A stretch of DNA of 64,000 nucleotides from Nostoc sp. C052 (GCF_013393905.1 NZ_CP040272.1:2542001-2606000); one strand, 5' to 3'; shown: positions 41,436 through 50,905, numbered from the stretch's first letter. The notes: generated from the sequence alone by a model not told the origin. Program-made: numbers and translations.

Positions 41436-44400
41436 TTAGTCAACTTTGAACTGGCTAACGCTGGTTTCCAGTTGTTGTGAAGTCATCCGTAGTTCCTCAA
41501 AAGACTCGGAAATGTGGATGGCACTTTCTGAAGTCTTGCGGGCGATCGCCGAAACATCCATCATTGCCTCTGTCAACATCTGAGATTGCTGACTTTGATG
41601 GGAAACTGCTTGAGTAATTCCTTGTACTAGTCCACCAATTTCGTTGGTAGCTACCACAATCGCACTCAGGGAATGACGAGTCTCATCGATCAAGTTCGAG
41701 CCTTGGACAACTTGACTAATCCCTATTTCCATTGCTTCGGTAACTTCGTTAGTGCCAGCTTGAATTTCTTGCACGAGTCGCTCAATTTCTGTGGTAGCAC
41801 TAGCCGACTGATAAGCCAGGGAACGTACTTCATCTGCAACCACCGCAAAGCCTTTGCCATACTCTCCAGCACGGGTAGCCTCGATCGCAGCATTGAGTGC
41901 CAGCAAATTAGTTTGAGTGGCAAAGTTTTCAATCAGACTTACTACTTTCGAGATTTTCTGAGAAGCTTCACCGAGGCGTTTAATCTTCTTCGCTGTTTCC
42001 GACACGGTTTCCCGAATCTCCAAAATGCCATCTACGGTTCTTTCCATTAGCGAATCACCAGCTTGGACGGTGTTATTAGCTCTTTGCACCGCCTGTCCGA
42101 CTTTTTGAGCATCAGCAGCGACTATCTGGGTGGAAGTTACCATCATTTGTAATTGTTCCAGAGCGTTTTCCAGCCGTTCTGCTTGCTGTTGAGCTTGGTC
42201 AGATAGTTTTACTACTGAGGTAGTGTTATTGCTGGAATTTTCACTCACCTTGCCAGCAGCAATCTGCACTTGTCGCACTAAATCTCGCAAACTTTGAATC
42301 GTAGTGTTGTAACCATCGGCGATCGTCCCAATTTCATCTTCAGATAGGGGCGCTCGAACGGTCAGATCGCCTCTGAAGGATGGTTCCAAAGCCATGAGAA
42401 CGCGGATAGCTCCTTGTTGGAGTTTTTCGCGGGCGGTGCGTTCGCGCTCTGCTGCTTCTGCTAGTTGCTGCTCTTGAGTACGCACCTGTGTTAGGTAATC
42501 TGAAAGATTGAGAGCAAGACCAATCTGGACGCTGGCTTGGTTGAGAACATCCTCCTCGGATTGCTCCCACTGGCGCGATGCGCTATTTTGATAAACTCCC
42601 ATCAACCCCCAGAGCCGATTTTCTTGAAAAATCGGAGAAATCATATAGGCTTTAGTTCCCCACATCTCTAACAGTTGGATGTGACATTCGTCATGACCGA
42701 CACTATATATATCGTCAACCCGCAAACTTTCTTTGCGGACATAACGCCCTCCTTGGTTGTACTGGAGATAAGTATCTCTAACTCTGGCAAGGCTAGTTCC
42801 TACCAACTTAGGCCAATCCCCAGTCACAGACTCAACTACAAATTCTCCAGACCAATCAGGCTCAAAACGGTAAACTCCAACTCGATCTACTTTCAGCAGT
42901 TGACGAAGTTCGTGGGTGGCAAACTGGACAAATTCCAGAACATTACTATGACTTTGAGCCATCTCTGTTAACCGACTTGGCAGGCGATAGGAAAATCGGG
43001 CGTTTGCTACTTCCCGTTCTGCCAGTTTGATCAGTTCCTCATTCTTGCTTAAGGTTTGTTGTAAGTATTGCGATTGCTGGACGGCAACCCCAAACTGTGT
43101 GCCGATTTTCGTTACCAAGTTGACTTCATTATCTTGCCATTGCCGCGGCCCGGTATTTTGGTAAGCTCCTAACAAACCCCACAGCTTGTTTCCGGCAATA
43201 ATCGGGGTGATGATATAGGCTCTAATCTGGAATTGCTCGAGAATTTTCAAGTGGCACTGGGCATGACCAGCAGTGTGAATGTCGTTAATTACAAAGGTCT
43301 CGTTGTTGCGATAGCGTCCACCTTGGGTTTGTTGTAGGTGTTCGTCTTCCCATACAGTCCTGATATCTGGGCCAACTAAAGCCACCCATTCACGACTTAC
43401 GGATTCGGCAATAAACTCCCCACCCCAATCTGGATTGAAGCGATACACTGCTAGACGATCGCATTCCAAATGCGATCGCAATTCTGGTAGGGCATTGCGG
43501 AAAATCGTATCTAGCTCTTGAACTTGGCGAATTTTTTCTGACAGCCGTGTCAATGCTCGTTGCCCTTCTGCGGCTCTGGCTAACTCTGCATTCTTCTTCT
43601 TGAGCTGTTCGATATACTTAACCTGTTGCAAGCCTATACCCATTTGCACTGCTACTTTTCGCAACAGTTGCACATCCTTGGATTTCCACTGCCGAGGGCC
43701 AGTATTTTGGTATGCTCCTAAAAAGCCCCAGAGTTTGTTTCCAATAAAGATCGGAGCGAGCGCGTAAGCCTTGGCCTGGATTTTTTCTAACATCTCTACG
43801 TAGCACTGAACGTGACCAGCAGTAGAGATATCATCGACAACAAAGGTTTCATGATTGCGATAGCGTCCGCCCTGAGTTTCTTGTAAGTGATCGTCCATCC
43901 AAATCGTTTTGATGTCGAAACCCCCTAAAGATAGCCATTGATCTTTTACGGATTCGGCAACAAATTCCACACTCCAGTCGGGATGAAAGCGAAATACTGC
44001 TAGGCGATCGCACTGTAATTGTTTGCGTAAACTTGGCAGCACATTCAGGAAAATTGTATCTGCCTCTTGAGCTTGGCGAATTTTTTCCACCATCCCTGTC
44101 AGTACCTGTTCCTCTTCTGCTGCCCGCGCCAACTCTGCATTCTTCGTTTTCAGTTCTTCAATGTACTCAACTTGCTGCACGCTTAACCCCAACTGAATGC
44201 CCAATTTGGCCAGCAATCGCACCTCGTCGGAATTCCACTGGCGCGGGCCGCTATTTTGGTAAGCTCCTAATAAACCCCAAAGTTTGTTTCCAGCAAAAAT
44301 AGGGGCAATCGTGTAGGCTTTAGCCTGGAACTGCTCTAACAGGTCGATGTGGCACTGGGCATGACCAACAGTATAGATGTCATTGACGACAAAGGTTTCA

Positions 44401-46682
44401 TTGTTGCGATAGCGCCCGCCTTGGGTTTGCTGTAGGTATTCGTCTTCCCACACAGTCTTGATATCGGGGCCAACCAAAGGCACCCAGTCACTTCCTACAG
44501 ATTCAGCCATAAATTCACCACCCCAGTCAGAGTTGAAGCGATATATTGCCAGGCGATCGCATTTGAACATCTGCCGCAATTCTGCCAAGGTAGTGCGGTA
44601 GATGGTTTCTAGCTGTTGGGACTGACGCATTCTATCCGCCATTCGGGCGATCGCGTTTTCTACTTCAGCTACTTGTGTCATTTCTAGATTTTTTAACCGT
44701 AGCTGTTCGATATATTCAGCTTGCTGGAGGGCAATACTCAACGGTTCGCTAATCTGCAACAAAGCACCAATCTCTTCCTCAGCCCATTTCCGAACCTCAG
44801 AATTTTGATAGGCTGCTAACAAACCCCAAAGATTACCAGCGCGGAAGATGGGGACATTAATGTATGCTTTGGCTTGGAACTTCTCCAATGATTCTAAATA
44901 ACAAGGTGAAAAACCAGCAGCAGAAATATCGTTGACTTTACGAAAGCGGGTTCCTTTGGCGTACATTCCACCCTGGGTTTCCTTCAGATAGGTATCGGCA
45001 TCAGGTTTAACAGGGGAGCCATAGTCCTTAACATTGCAACGTTCTGAAGATATCAGACCTGTTTTTAAAATGCTGTCTTGTTCCTGCATCTCCAACAGTG
45101 ACGACCAACCAGCAGCCACAGATTCAGCGATAACTTCTCCACTCCAGTCTGGATAAATTTGATAAATGACAACGCGATCGCATTTTAAAAATCGCCGCAA
45201 CTCTTGGGTTGCAGTGCGGAAAAGGGTGCGAAGATCCGTTGCTTGCCCAATCTTTTCAATGATGCCGAAAACAGTACGTTCTCGTTCAACAAGTTTGGCT
45301 GACTCCTCAGAGCGGTGATAAAGCTGTTGCTGATATTGCACCTGTTGAATCGCAATACTAGAAAGAGTTGCAACCTGCACCATTAGGCGAACTTCACTAT
45401 CTTTCCACTGACGAGGCTGAGAATTTTGATAGGCAGCCAGCAAGCCCCACAACTTTTCTCCCTGGAAGATGGCAACAATAATGTATCCTTTGGCTTGATA
45501 GGTTTCTAAAATTTTGATATAGCAGTCGGAAAAACCAGCGCTGTATATATCATTAGTGACTCGATAAATCTGTCCGCGATGGAAATTTTTGCCTTGGGTG
45601 TGCTGAATGTAGCTATCTACATTGGGCAATCGCCCTGTTGTCCCAACCAATCCGCCTTCGTCTGCAAGGTTCCTCACACTGCAATAGTTAACGTTATTGA
45701 CAATTGCTGGATTGTTTCGCTGTTCTTCTAATAGAGAAACCCACTCAGCTCCAGCAGATTCGGCGATAAATTCCCCACTCCAATCTGGCTGGAAACGATA
45801 AATTGCGACGCGATCGCATTTTAGTGACTGTCTTACTTCTTGGGTGGCAACGCGAAAGATGGTATCCAAATCTTTGGACTGGAGAATTTTATTCGCTACA
45901 CCGACCAGGATTTGGTCTTTTTCCACTTCTTGTTGCAACGTAGCCTGAATCACGGCAACTTGCAGTTGCGCTTCTAATTCCTGCTCGATCAATTTTAGTA
46001 ACCGAATTTCAGCATTTTGCCACTGGCGAGCAGCAGCGCATTGCTGCACTACCAACAAACCCCAAACCTCATCTTTTACTAAGATCGGCAAACTCACACA
46101 AGCTCTTACCTGAAACCGATCCACGAGCTGCTTTTGGTAAGGGGACAAGCCAGCAGTGTAGGTATCCGCGATCGCGACTAATTTTTCTTGTTGATAAAGC
46201 TTGGCAGAACCTAACCCAAAAGTGACGGCGGGCAGTTTTTCCTTCAGCATTGGGGTAAAGCCATCCCTCATCGCCTCCGCAACAACTATCCCCAGCGTCG
46301 GATTCGTAAACTCATACAGCACCACGCGATCGGCTTGCAGGGCGCTTTGTACCTCCATGACAGCAGTAGCGAGCAAAGTATCTAGATCGGAAAATTGGCG
46401 GATTTTGCTAGCGATCGCCTGTACTTGCTCTACCTCTAATCCATCTCCTCCGTCTTGATATGGCAACACACTTAGCAGTTCTTTTAACTTGCGGATTCTC
46501 TCTCGCAATGGCCCTGTTTCCACCCAATCAGCTTGATCCAGTTCAGTTCGCAATTCTTCTAGAGCGGAGGTGATTTGCTGTTTTGCTGGTGCATCAACGG
46601 TATGCCCGTTATCGGTTTCCTTATAACCGTTGCTGGGATTTGAGTGAGGTTGGCTCGGTCTAAGATTGTGTTGCGCTACCAT
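41436..46682 (-). CDS. pixJ: Seven-GAF cyanobacteriochrome chemoreceptor (PixJ/PtxD type)
   Basis: 1748 residues, soluble (no membrane span). GAF1 (about 75-240) lacks a bilin cysteine. GAF2 to GAF7 each have the C-H/Y motif: Cys near residues 384 (FSDCYIK), 592 (FSPCYLE), 777 (HAQCHID), 959 (HVQCYVE), 1142 (HAQCHLK) and 1333 (HDECHIQ). GAF4-6 carry TVWEDEYLQ-like and QGGRYRN segments as in red/green cyanobacteriochromes; GAF2 and GAF3 have insertions with an extra Cys (NYCSVRN, SERCNVK). Then HAMP (about 1400-1460) and an intact MCP tip QTNLLALNAAIEATRAGE near 1597. The architecture matches PtxD of Nostoc punctiforme (recollection), a phototaxis receptor of hormogonia. Confidence 0.92.
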   Translation of the reverse strand: MVAQHNLRPSQPHSNPSNGYKETDNGHTVDAPAKQQITSALEELRTELDQADWVETGPLRERIRKLKELLSVLPYQDGGDGLEVEQVQAIASKIRQFSDLDTLLATAVMEVQSALQADRVVLYEFTNPTLGIVVAEAMRDGFTPMLKEKLPAVTFGLGSAKLYQQEKLVAIADTYTAGLSPYQKQLVDRFQVRACVSLPILVKDEVWGLLVVQQCAAARQWQNAEIRLLKLIEQELEAQLQVAVIQATLQQEVEKDQILVGVANKILQSKDLDTIFRVATQEVRQSLKCDRVAIYRFQPDWSGEFIAESAGAEWVSLLEEQRNNPAIVNNVNYCSVRNLADEGGLVGTTGRLPNVDSYIQHTQGKNFHRGQIYRVTNDIYSAGFSDCYIKILETYQAKGYIIVAIFQGEKLWGLLAAYQNSQPRQWKDSEVRLMVQVATLSSIAIQQVQYQQQLYHRSEESAKLVERERTVFGIIEKIGQATDLRTLFRTATQELRRFLKCDRVVIYQIYPDWSGEVIAESVAAGWSSLLEMQEQDSILKTGLISSERCNVKDYGSPVKPDADTYLKETQGGMYAKGTRFRKVNDISAAGFSPCYLESLEKFQAKAYINVPIFRAGNLWGLLAAYQNSEVRKWAEEEIGALLQISEPLSIALQQAEYIEQLRLKNLEMTQVAEVENAIARMADRMRQSQQLETIYRTTLAELRQMFKCDRLAIYRFNSDWGGEFMAESVGSDWVPLVGPDIKTVWEDEYLQQTQGGRYRNNETFVVNDIYTVGHAQCHIDLLEQFQAKAYTIAPIFAGNKLWGLLGAYQNSGPRQWNSDEVRLLAKLGIQLGLSVQQVEYIEELKTKNAELARAAEEEQVLTGMVEKIRQAQEADTIFLNVLPSLRKQLQCDRLAVFRFHPDWSVEFVAESVKDQWLSLGGFDIKTIWMDDHLQETQGGRYRNHETFVVDDISTAGHVQCYVEMLEKIQAKAYALAPIFIGNKLWGFLGAYQNTGPRQWKSKDVQLLRKVAVQMGIGLQQVKYIEQLKKKNAELARAAEGQRALTRLSEKIRQVQELDTIFRNALPELRSHLECDRLAVYRFNPDWGGEFIAESVSREWVALVGPDIRTVWEDEHLQQTQGGRYRNNETFVINDIHTAGHAQCHLKILEQFQIRAYIITPIIAGNKLWGLLGAYQNTGPRQWQDNEVNLVTKIGTQFGVAVQQSQYLQQTLSKNEELIKLAEREVANARFSYRLPSRLTEMAQSHSNVLEFVQFATHELRQLLKVDRVGVYRFEPDWSGEFVVESVTGDWPKLVGTSLARVRDTYLQYNQGGRYVRKESLRVDDIYSVGHDECHIQLLEMWGTKAYMISPIFQENRLWGLMGVYQNSASRQWEQSEEDVLNQASVQIGLALNLSDYLTQVRTQEQQLAEAAERERTAREKLQQGAIRVLMALEPSFRGDLTVRAPLSEDEIGTIADGYNTTIQSLRDLVRQVQIAAGKVSENSSNNTTSVVKLSDQAQQQAERLENALEQLQMMVTSTQIVAADAQKVGQAVQRANNTVQAGDSLMERTVDGILEIRETVSETAKKIKRLGEASQKISKVVSLIENFATQTNLLALNAAIEATRAGEYGKGFAVVADEVRSLAYQSASATTEIERLVQEIQAGTNEVTEAMEIGISQVVQGSNLIDETRHSLSAIVVATNEIGGLVQGITQAVSHQSQQSQMLTEAMMDVSAIARKTSESAIHISESFEELRMTSQQLETSVSQFKVD

Positions 46683-46731
46683 GATCTTTCTTGCTATGAA
46701 GGTTGTCGGAGTTAAGAAGTAGAATGCAGAG

Positions 46732-46854
46732 TAGACTTCTTGCAGAAGTCGGGAAAAGGGTAAGGGGGAAAGGGTAAAGGGATAAGAAAAACCCTTGCCC
46801 TTTTACCTTTACCCTTTCCCCCAAGAGTGCAAAACTATTTTTGCAAGAGGTCTA
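46732..46854. mobile_element. Palindromic repeat element, TAGACYTCTTGC family, copy E
   Basis: Left end TAGACTTCTTGCAGAAG, right end TTTTGCAAGAGGTCTA, with a G/A-rich arm and matching C/T-rich arm inside. It fills the gap between the cheW and receptor genes, ending three bases before the CheW stop codon at 46858. Same family as copy C. Confidence 0.65.
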
Positions 46855-46857
46855 GTG

Positions 46858-47391
46858 TTAAAGAGGCTGAAGGGCTTGAATCACAACCTGGGTGTCAAGT
46901 AACATCAAAGGGCTACCTTGAGAATCCACAAAGTAACCTTGTAAGAATGAGCCTAGTCGGCTAGGTAACATCGATGTCGAAATTGCTAACCGCTCTTGAG
47001 GATCGTGAACTTCAATGGTATTGACTTGCTCCACCAACAGCCCGATGGTTTGATTCTGGACTTGAACAAGCATCGCCATGCCAGAATTACGCACACCTTC
47101 TCGCCGACACCAGTGTGTTGCTCCCAACAAAGCTGCTAAATCAAGAATCCAGATCGCTTCTCCCCGCCAATTCATTATGCCTAACAAGAATTCTGCTACC
47201 TGCGGTACTGGCAAAATCTCGGTGAGTGCAACCTGAATTACTCCCCGCAAATCAGCTAATGGGAGTAACCCATTTACCTTTCCATTCAACGGAAATCTTA
47301 AAAACCTCTGGTTGTTTCCTTGAGAAGAGTTTTCAAGTCGAAATTGACTATTAATGGGTAGCGAAGAAAAGCTATCATTGCCCTGTAACAT
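46858..47391 (-). CDS. pixI: CheW-like coupling protein (PixI type)
   Basis: 177 residues, single CheW domain: RFLRFPLNGKVNGLLPLADLRGVIQV, FLLGIMNWRGEAIWILDLAALLG, AMLVQVQNQTIGLLVEQVNTIEV. Couples the PixJ-type receptor to the CheA kinase. ATG at 47391, 14 bases after the response regulator gene, so cotranscribed. A palindromic element follows directly after its stop. Confidence 0.9.
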   Translation of the reverse strand: MLQGNDSFSSLPINSQFRLENSSQGNNQRFLRFPLNGKVNGLLPLADLRGVIQVALTEILPVPQVAEFLLGIMNWRGEAIWILDLAALLGATHWCRREGVRNSGMAMLVQVQNQTIGLLVEQVNTIEVHDPQERLAISTSMLPSRLGSFLQGYFVDSQGSPLMLLDTQVVIQALQPL

Positions 47392-47405
47392 TGCCCCAGT
47401 TTCCT

Positions 47406-47768
47406 TTAGCGAATAAATTTATTAACAGTCTGGAGCAAGGTATTTTCATCTACAGGTTTGACCAAATAGCCATCGGCACCACTCATATTGCCCCAAGTTC
47501 TATCAACATCTGTGTTTTTAGTTGAGCAAATCACTACCGGGATTCCTTTTGTTGTCGGATCGGCTTTCAACTTGCGGCAGAACTCAAATCCACTTTGGCC
47601 TGGCAAAATCAAATCTAGTAAGATCAAGTCAGGTTTTTGTTGTTTCAACCGCAGTTGAGCCTCTTCACCACTACGAACTTCATAAACTGAATATCCTCCT
47701 TGCTCTAGGTAACGTGTCATCTTTTCGGATTCTGTGAGGCTATCTTCAACTAAAAGAACTTTTTTCAT
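47406..47768 (-). CDS. pixH: CheY-like response regulator (PixH type)
   Basis: 120 residues, a single receiver domain: VED at 7-9, phospho-acceptor Asp52 in LILLDLILPGQSG, Thr/Ser in VICSTKNTD and Lys in YLVKPVDE. No output domain, so it acts by protein contact, presumably downstream of PixL. Second gene of the operon, between pixG-like and pixI-like genes. Confidence 0.92.
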   Translation of the reverse strand: MKKVLLVEDSLTESEKMTRYLEQGGYSVYEVRSGEEAQLRLKQQKPDLILLDLILPGQSGFEFCRKLKADPTTKGIPVVICSTKNTDVDRTWGNMSGADGYLVKPVDENTLLQTVNKFIR

Positions 47769-47914
47769 TTTTTTCCTAACTATTTAATTCAGAATTTGAA
47801 AAATAATGGCGACAAATAAATTAACACCAAGCTAGATTTAGAAAGCAATTTCCCATCCACAATCGGTTTTGAAAATGGGTATAGGGGAGCCACTGGCATG
47901 ACTGTCGCTTCAAC

Positions 47915-49246
47915 CTAAACGGTTAAATACTTGTGAAGCATATTGAGTACTTTGTCTTGTTCTACAGGTTTACCTAAAAAGTCAGTTGCTCCTACTAATT
48001 TTGCTCGCATCCGATCTACTATTCCATCTTTCCCCGTTAAAATGACAACTGGCACATTTTTGAGACTTGGAGTTTTACGGATTTGAGAACAAATTTCATA
48101 GCCATTCACTTTTGGCATCAAAAGATCCAAAAAAATGAAGTCTGGCTTGCTTTTAATTAGGTTTAAAACTGCCGTCAAGGAATCTTGAATGCCAACAAAG
48201 CGATAACCTTGATGGGTGAGAATTTCCTCCAAACTGCGACAGATCATCGGACTATCATCCACACAGGCTACTAAAGGTCTTGAGACATCAATAATTGCTT
48301 TGCTAGCTGCTGGGGGGGCAACTTGTAAAATAGTCTTCTCTTCTGTCTTCAGTGAAGAATTGGAATTATTAACTGTACTAGACGGACTGACAATTTCTTT
48401 GCTAGTCGCTGGGAGAGCAACTTTGTTGAAATTGGGGGCAACTTGTATAACAGTGTCCTCTTCTGTCTTTAGTGAAGAATTGGAATTATTAACTGCACTG
48501 GACGGGTTGCCAGTTTCCTTACTAATCCCAACCTGCCTGAGTTTTGGGGTAGGTGAAAAAGCGATCGCTCCTGTTTTTACCAATGTCATCAATAACCGAG
48601 TCAAAGCTAAGACATCCCGACCGCTTTTTTGCCCTAGACCTCGTAAAGTTTTTGTGCCATCAACTAGAGCAATAATCTGTTTAGAGGATGCTTGTCCTTG
48701 GAGTAGCTCAATTTGTTGAATTATCGGAAATAAATTGGGCGAGTAGGTTGCCAGTCCTGCATCTCGCCATTCTTGCCAGGCTTGTGTAGCCCGTTTCAAA
48801 ACTTCCTCTGTTGGTATTACAGCAAGGAGAACCCCAGGAACTTCACCAACAACGGTAGTATGTGACAACTGCCCTGCTGGATTGTTGCCATTTCTTTTGG
48901 TTTCAATGTACTGCATTATATCAAACAGGACTTCAGTGATTGAGCTTGCAATCAGGCTAACAAGTTGTTGTTGTTCGATTAATTTTTGTTCTCGCAACTT
49001 AGCAAGAATGGAATACTCGCGATAATTTTCTTGGGGAGAAACAAGCTGCTCCAACTGTGTCACATCCAGATTAGAACAGTACCGCAACAAGTGTCGTCGC
49101 CATCGCTCATCGGCATTAGAACCGCCAGCCTGCCAAATTAATCGTCCTAAACGAAAATATAGCGTCCAAGTCGGCCCATCTCTTGTTTCAAGATTTAGCC
49201 TGCCTGTAAATAATTTAGTTTGAAGTTGCTCGATCAATTGATTCAC
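47915..49246 (-). CDS. pixG: PatA/PixG-type response regulator (DUF4388 plus receiver)
   Basis: About 443 residues: N-terminal DUF4388 region (FTGRLNLETRDGPTWTLYF, GRLIWQAGGSNADERWRRHL), a helical middle, a low-complexity linker with an internal duplication (PSSxVNNSNSSLKTEE twice), and a C-terminal receiver (VDDSPMICRSLEEIL, phospho-Asp in FIFLDLLMPKVNG, Lys in FLGKPVE). In Synechocystis the pixG gene heads the same order pixG-H-I-J-L. I chose GTG at 49246 because AAGGAGG lies 11 bases upstream (49258-49264); a TTG at 49333 would add 29 residues. Confidence 0.85.
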   Translation of the reverse strand: MNQLIEQLQTKLFTGRLNLETRDGPTWTLYFRLGRLIWQAGGSNADERWRRHLLRYCSNLDVTQLEQLVSPQENYREYSILAKLREQKLIEQQQLVSLIASSITEVLFDIMQYIETKRNGNNPAGQLSHTTVVGEVPGVLLAVIPTEEVLKRATQAWQEWRDAGLATYSPNLFPIIQQIELLQGQASSKQIIALVDGTKTLRGLGQKSGRDVLALTRLLMTLVKTGAIAFSPTPKLRQVGISKETGNPSSAVNNSNSSLKTEEDTVIQVAPNFNKVALPATSKEIVSPSSTVNNSNSSLKTEEKTILQVAPPAASKAIIDVSRPLVACVDDSPMICRSLEEILTHQGYRFVGIQDSLTAVLNLIKSKPDFIFLDLLMPKVNGYEICSQIRKTPSLKNVPVVILTGKDGIVDRMRAKLVGATDFLGKPVEQDKVLNMLHKYLTV

Positions 49247-49690
49247 AATGGATCGCACCTCCTTATATATCTTGAGTTTTGCATTTACATTAGAATTGCT
49301 CAAACAATCCAGCTTACTAACTTTATCGTGCAATTGCCAATAGCACAGTTCAAAACCTTGATTGAGCTATCCCAGCTTTTTATATCCCTTTCCAATCTAG
49401 ATATTTTTAAAGTTCAAAGCCGGAAATTTGAAGAAAGATTTAAGCTCTTTTTCTAATTATTAATAGGTTAACTAATTATTAATAGGTTAACTTTTTGCCA
49501 TGTTACATTTATTGAGCAAATTGCTTGTATAAATGTGGTTGCAGTACAGACCTGAAAAAGATGGAAATGTTGAATACTACAAAGTATAGACTAGCTTTAA
49601 TGCTTATCGATTTTGTACTCTGCTGCTTAAGGCGATAGACATAAGCGATCGCCCAACCGCTAGTCTGCAAATACAAAAAATGAGCTTGAA
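49247..49690. promoter_or_regulatory. Upstream region of the phototaxis operon with 19-bp tandem repeat
   Basis: The gap between the GvpC-like gene and the pix operon. CTAATTATTAATAGGTTAA occurs twice in direct succession (49453-49471, 49472-49490), about 210 bp before the chosen pixG start. It may be an operator or a promoter duplication. Nothing else with coding potential is seen. Confidence 0.5.
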
Positions 49691-50398
49691 TTAAGTTTGT
49701 CCAGAAATTGCTTGTTGCCGAATAAAGTATTGGCGATCGCGTTGTTCTAGTATGCCTTGCTTAATTAAGGAGCGCAGAATATCTATCGTTTGCACCCGGC
49801 TTAAGCCTATCACTTCTTCAATTTCTATCAGAGTAGCCCCTTCAGCTTGCTGAATGTATTGCTGCACTTGAGATTTAGCAGTATCCGCATTCAAGGCAGG
49901 CACTTTCTTAGTCATGGTATTGGCGGAAGGACGAAAACCAGCGGCTTTAATTGCAGAACGGGAGATTGAGCGTTTTGGAACTGTTACAACTAATTTCTCT
50001 TCTTTAGCAGGAGTTGGGGAAACTGCTTGTTCGTGACTGTAATTGTCCCAAACGCTGTTATGTAATATTGCCCGGAAATTTTGCAAGTTTTGGAATAATG
50101 CCTGAGCCTTTGCTGCCCGCTGTTGGCGGTATTCTTGCTGGCGTTGCCAGACATCTGTTTTTATTTGCAATATTTCCAATTGCCGCTCGACAATTTCTTG
50201 CTGAAATTGCTGCTGTTGTAACTTTCTGTTGTTGTGAAGGCTGGTAACAAAACTGCTCAATTCTTGATGAAGCACATCTGCAAGCAGATGAAGTTCTTGT
50301 TGAGTTAGCTGTTTCCACTGGTTAACTTTTTGACGGCGTTCAGCAGTTATTTGCAATCGCTGCGATCGCTCTTGTTCCCATAAATTCTTGAGAGCCAT
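49691..50398 (-). CDS. Coiled-coil gas-vesicle-associated protein, GvpC-like candidate
   Basis: 235 residues. Residues 1-115 are Gln/Arg-rich helices with a loose repeat (ERRQKVNQWKQLTQQELHLL, RQQEYRQQRAAKAQALFQNL, QNFRAIL) reminiscent of GvpC, the protein that coats and strengthens gas vesicles, but I cannot show the 33-residue periodicity. Residues 116-170 are a linker. Residues 175-230 form a winged-helix-like domain (QVQQYIQQAEGATLIEIEEV, IGLSRVQTIDILRSLIKQGI) that matches the C-terminus of GvpN in this cluster. ATG at 50398. Located downstream of gvpA in the same direction. Confidence 0.6.
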   Translation of the reverse strand: MALKNLWEQERSQRLQITAERRQKVNQWKQLTQQELHLLADVLHQELSSFVTSLHNNRKLQQQQFQQEIVERQLEILQIKTDVWQRQQEYRQQRAAKAQALFQNLQNFRAILHNSVWDNYSHEQAVSPTPAKEEKLVVTVPKRSISRSAIKAAGFRPSANTMTKKVPALNADTAKSQVQQYIQQAEGATLIEIEEVIGLSRVQTIDILRSLIKQGILEQRDRQYFIRQQAISGQT

Positions 50399-50437
50399 CA
50401 GATGATATCTCCTATTTTGTTAACTAGAAATATTAAA

Positions 50438-50637
50438 ACAGAATTCAGAATTCAGAATCAATTTGGTGGGGGACTTAAACCCACTTATTCAGGCGATTGA
50501 GGACTCGCTCTAAGCGTTGGCGCTGCCTCTCTAAGAGTTGCTATGCCGTTGGCAAAGCCTCTCGTAGAGAAGGCTTTACGCTGCACTATCCACAAGTCAT
50601 ACAGAATACCCAACTGAATTCTGACTCCTGAATTCTT
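50438..50637. repeat. Palindromic repeat block between gvpA and the GvpC-like gene
   Basis: Left arm CAGAATTCAGAATTCAGAAT, right arm ACTGAATTCTGACTCCTGAATTC; between them are long-repeat fragments including GCCTCTCGTAGAGAAGGC (50558-50575). It looks like nested Nostoc-type repeats that have pushed apart two gas vesicle genes. Confidence 0.5.
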
Positions 50638-50649
50638 TCTTTTTAAATA

Positions 50650-50666
50650 GGAGCCACAAAGACTCC
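50650..50666 (-). terminator. Short hairpin after gvpA
   Basis: On the gvpA strand GGAGTC-TTTGT-GGCTCC (one G-U) is followed by TATTTAAAAAG. A weak terminator or processing hairpin about 20 bases after the gvpA stop; such partial terminators commonly let gvpA be expressed above downstream genes. Confidence 0.45.
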
Positions 50667-50683
50667 CTTTTTCTAAACTGGTG

Positions 50684-50905
50684 TTAAGCAGCAGATGGAA
50701 CAGCAGCCTGAGATGTTAAACCAACTGCCTCGGCATATCTTAAGTAAGTTTCAACTGAAGCAATCACAATCCGAGCTTCTATTGATAGCAGTTCAATACC
50801 AACTAAAGAAACACGTACCCAAGCATCAACTACAATTCCTTTGTCCAAAATGCGGTCAATAACTTCAGCCAGACTTGAAGATGAGTTAACTTTTTCAACA
50901 GCCAT
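50684..50905 (-). CDS. gvpA: Gas vesicle structural protein A
   Basis: 73 residues, near-canonical GvpA: AVEKVNSSSSLAEVIDRILD, then KGIVVDAWVRVSLVGIELL and SIEARIVIASVETYLRYAEA. It forms the ribbed wall of the gas vesicle. ATG at 50905, length as usual. Only one true gvpA copy is seen in the window. In most cyanobacterial clusters gvpA is first; here it follows cdc48 and gvpL-like genes. Confidence 0.97.
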   Translation of the reverse strand: MAVEKVNSSSSLAEVIDRILDKGIVVDAWVRVSLVGIELLSIEARIVIASVETYLRYAEAVGLTSQAAVPSAA

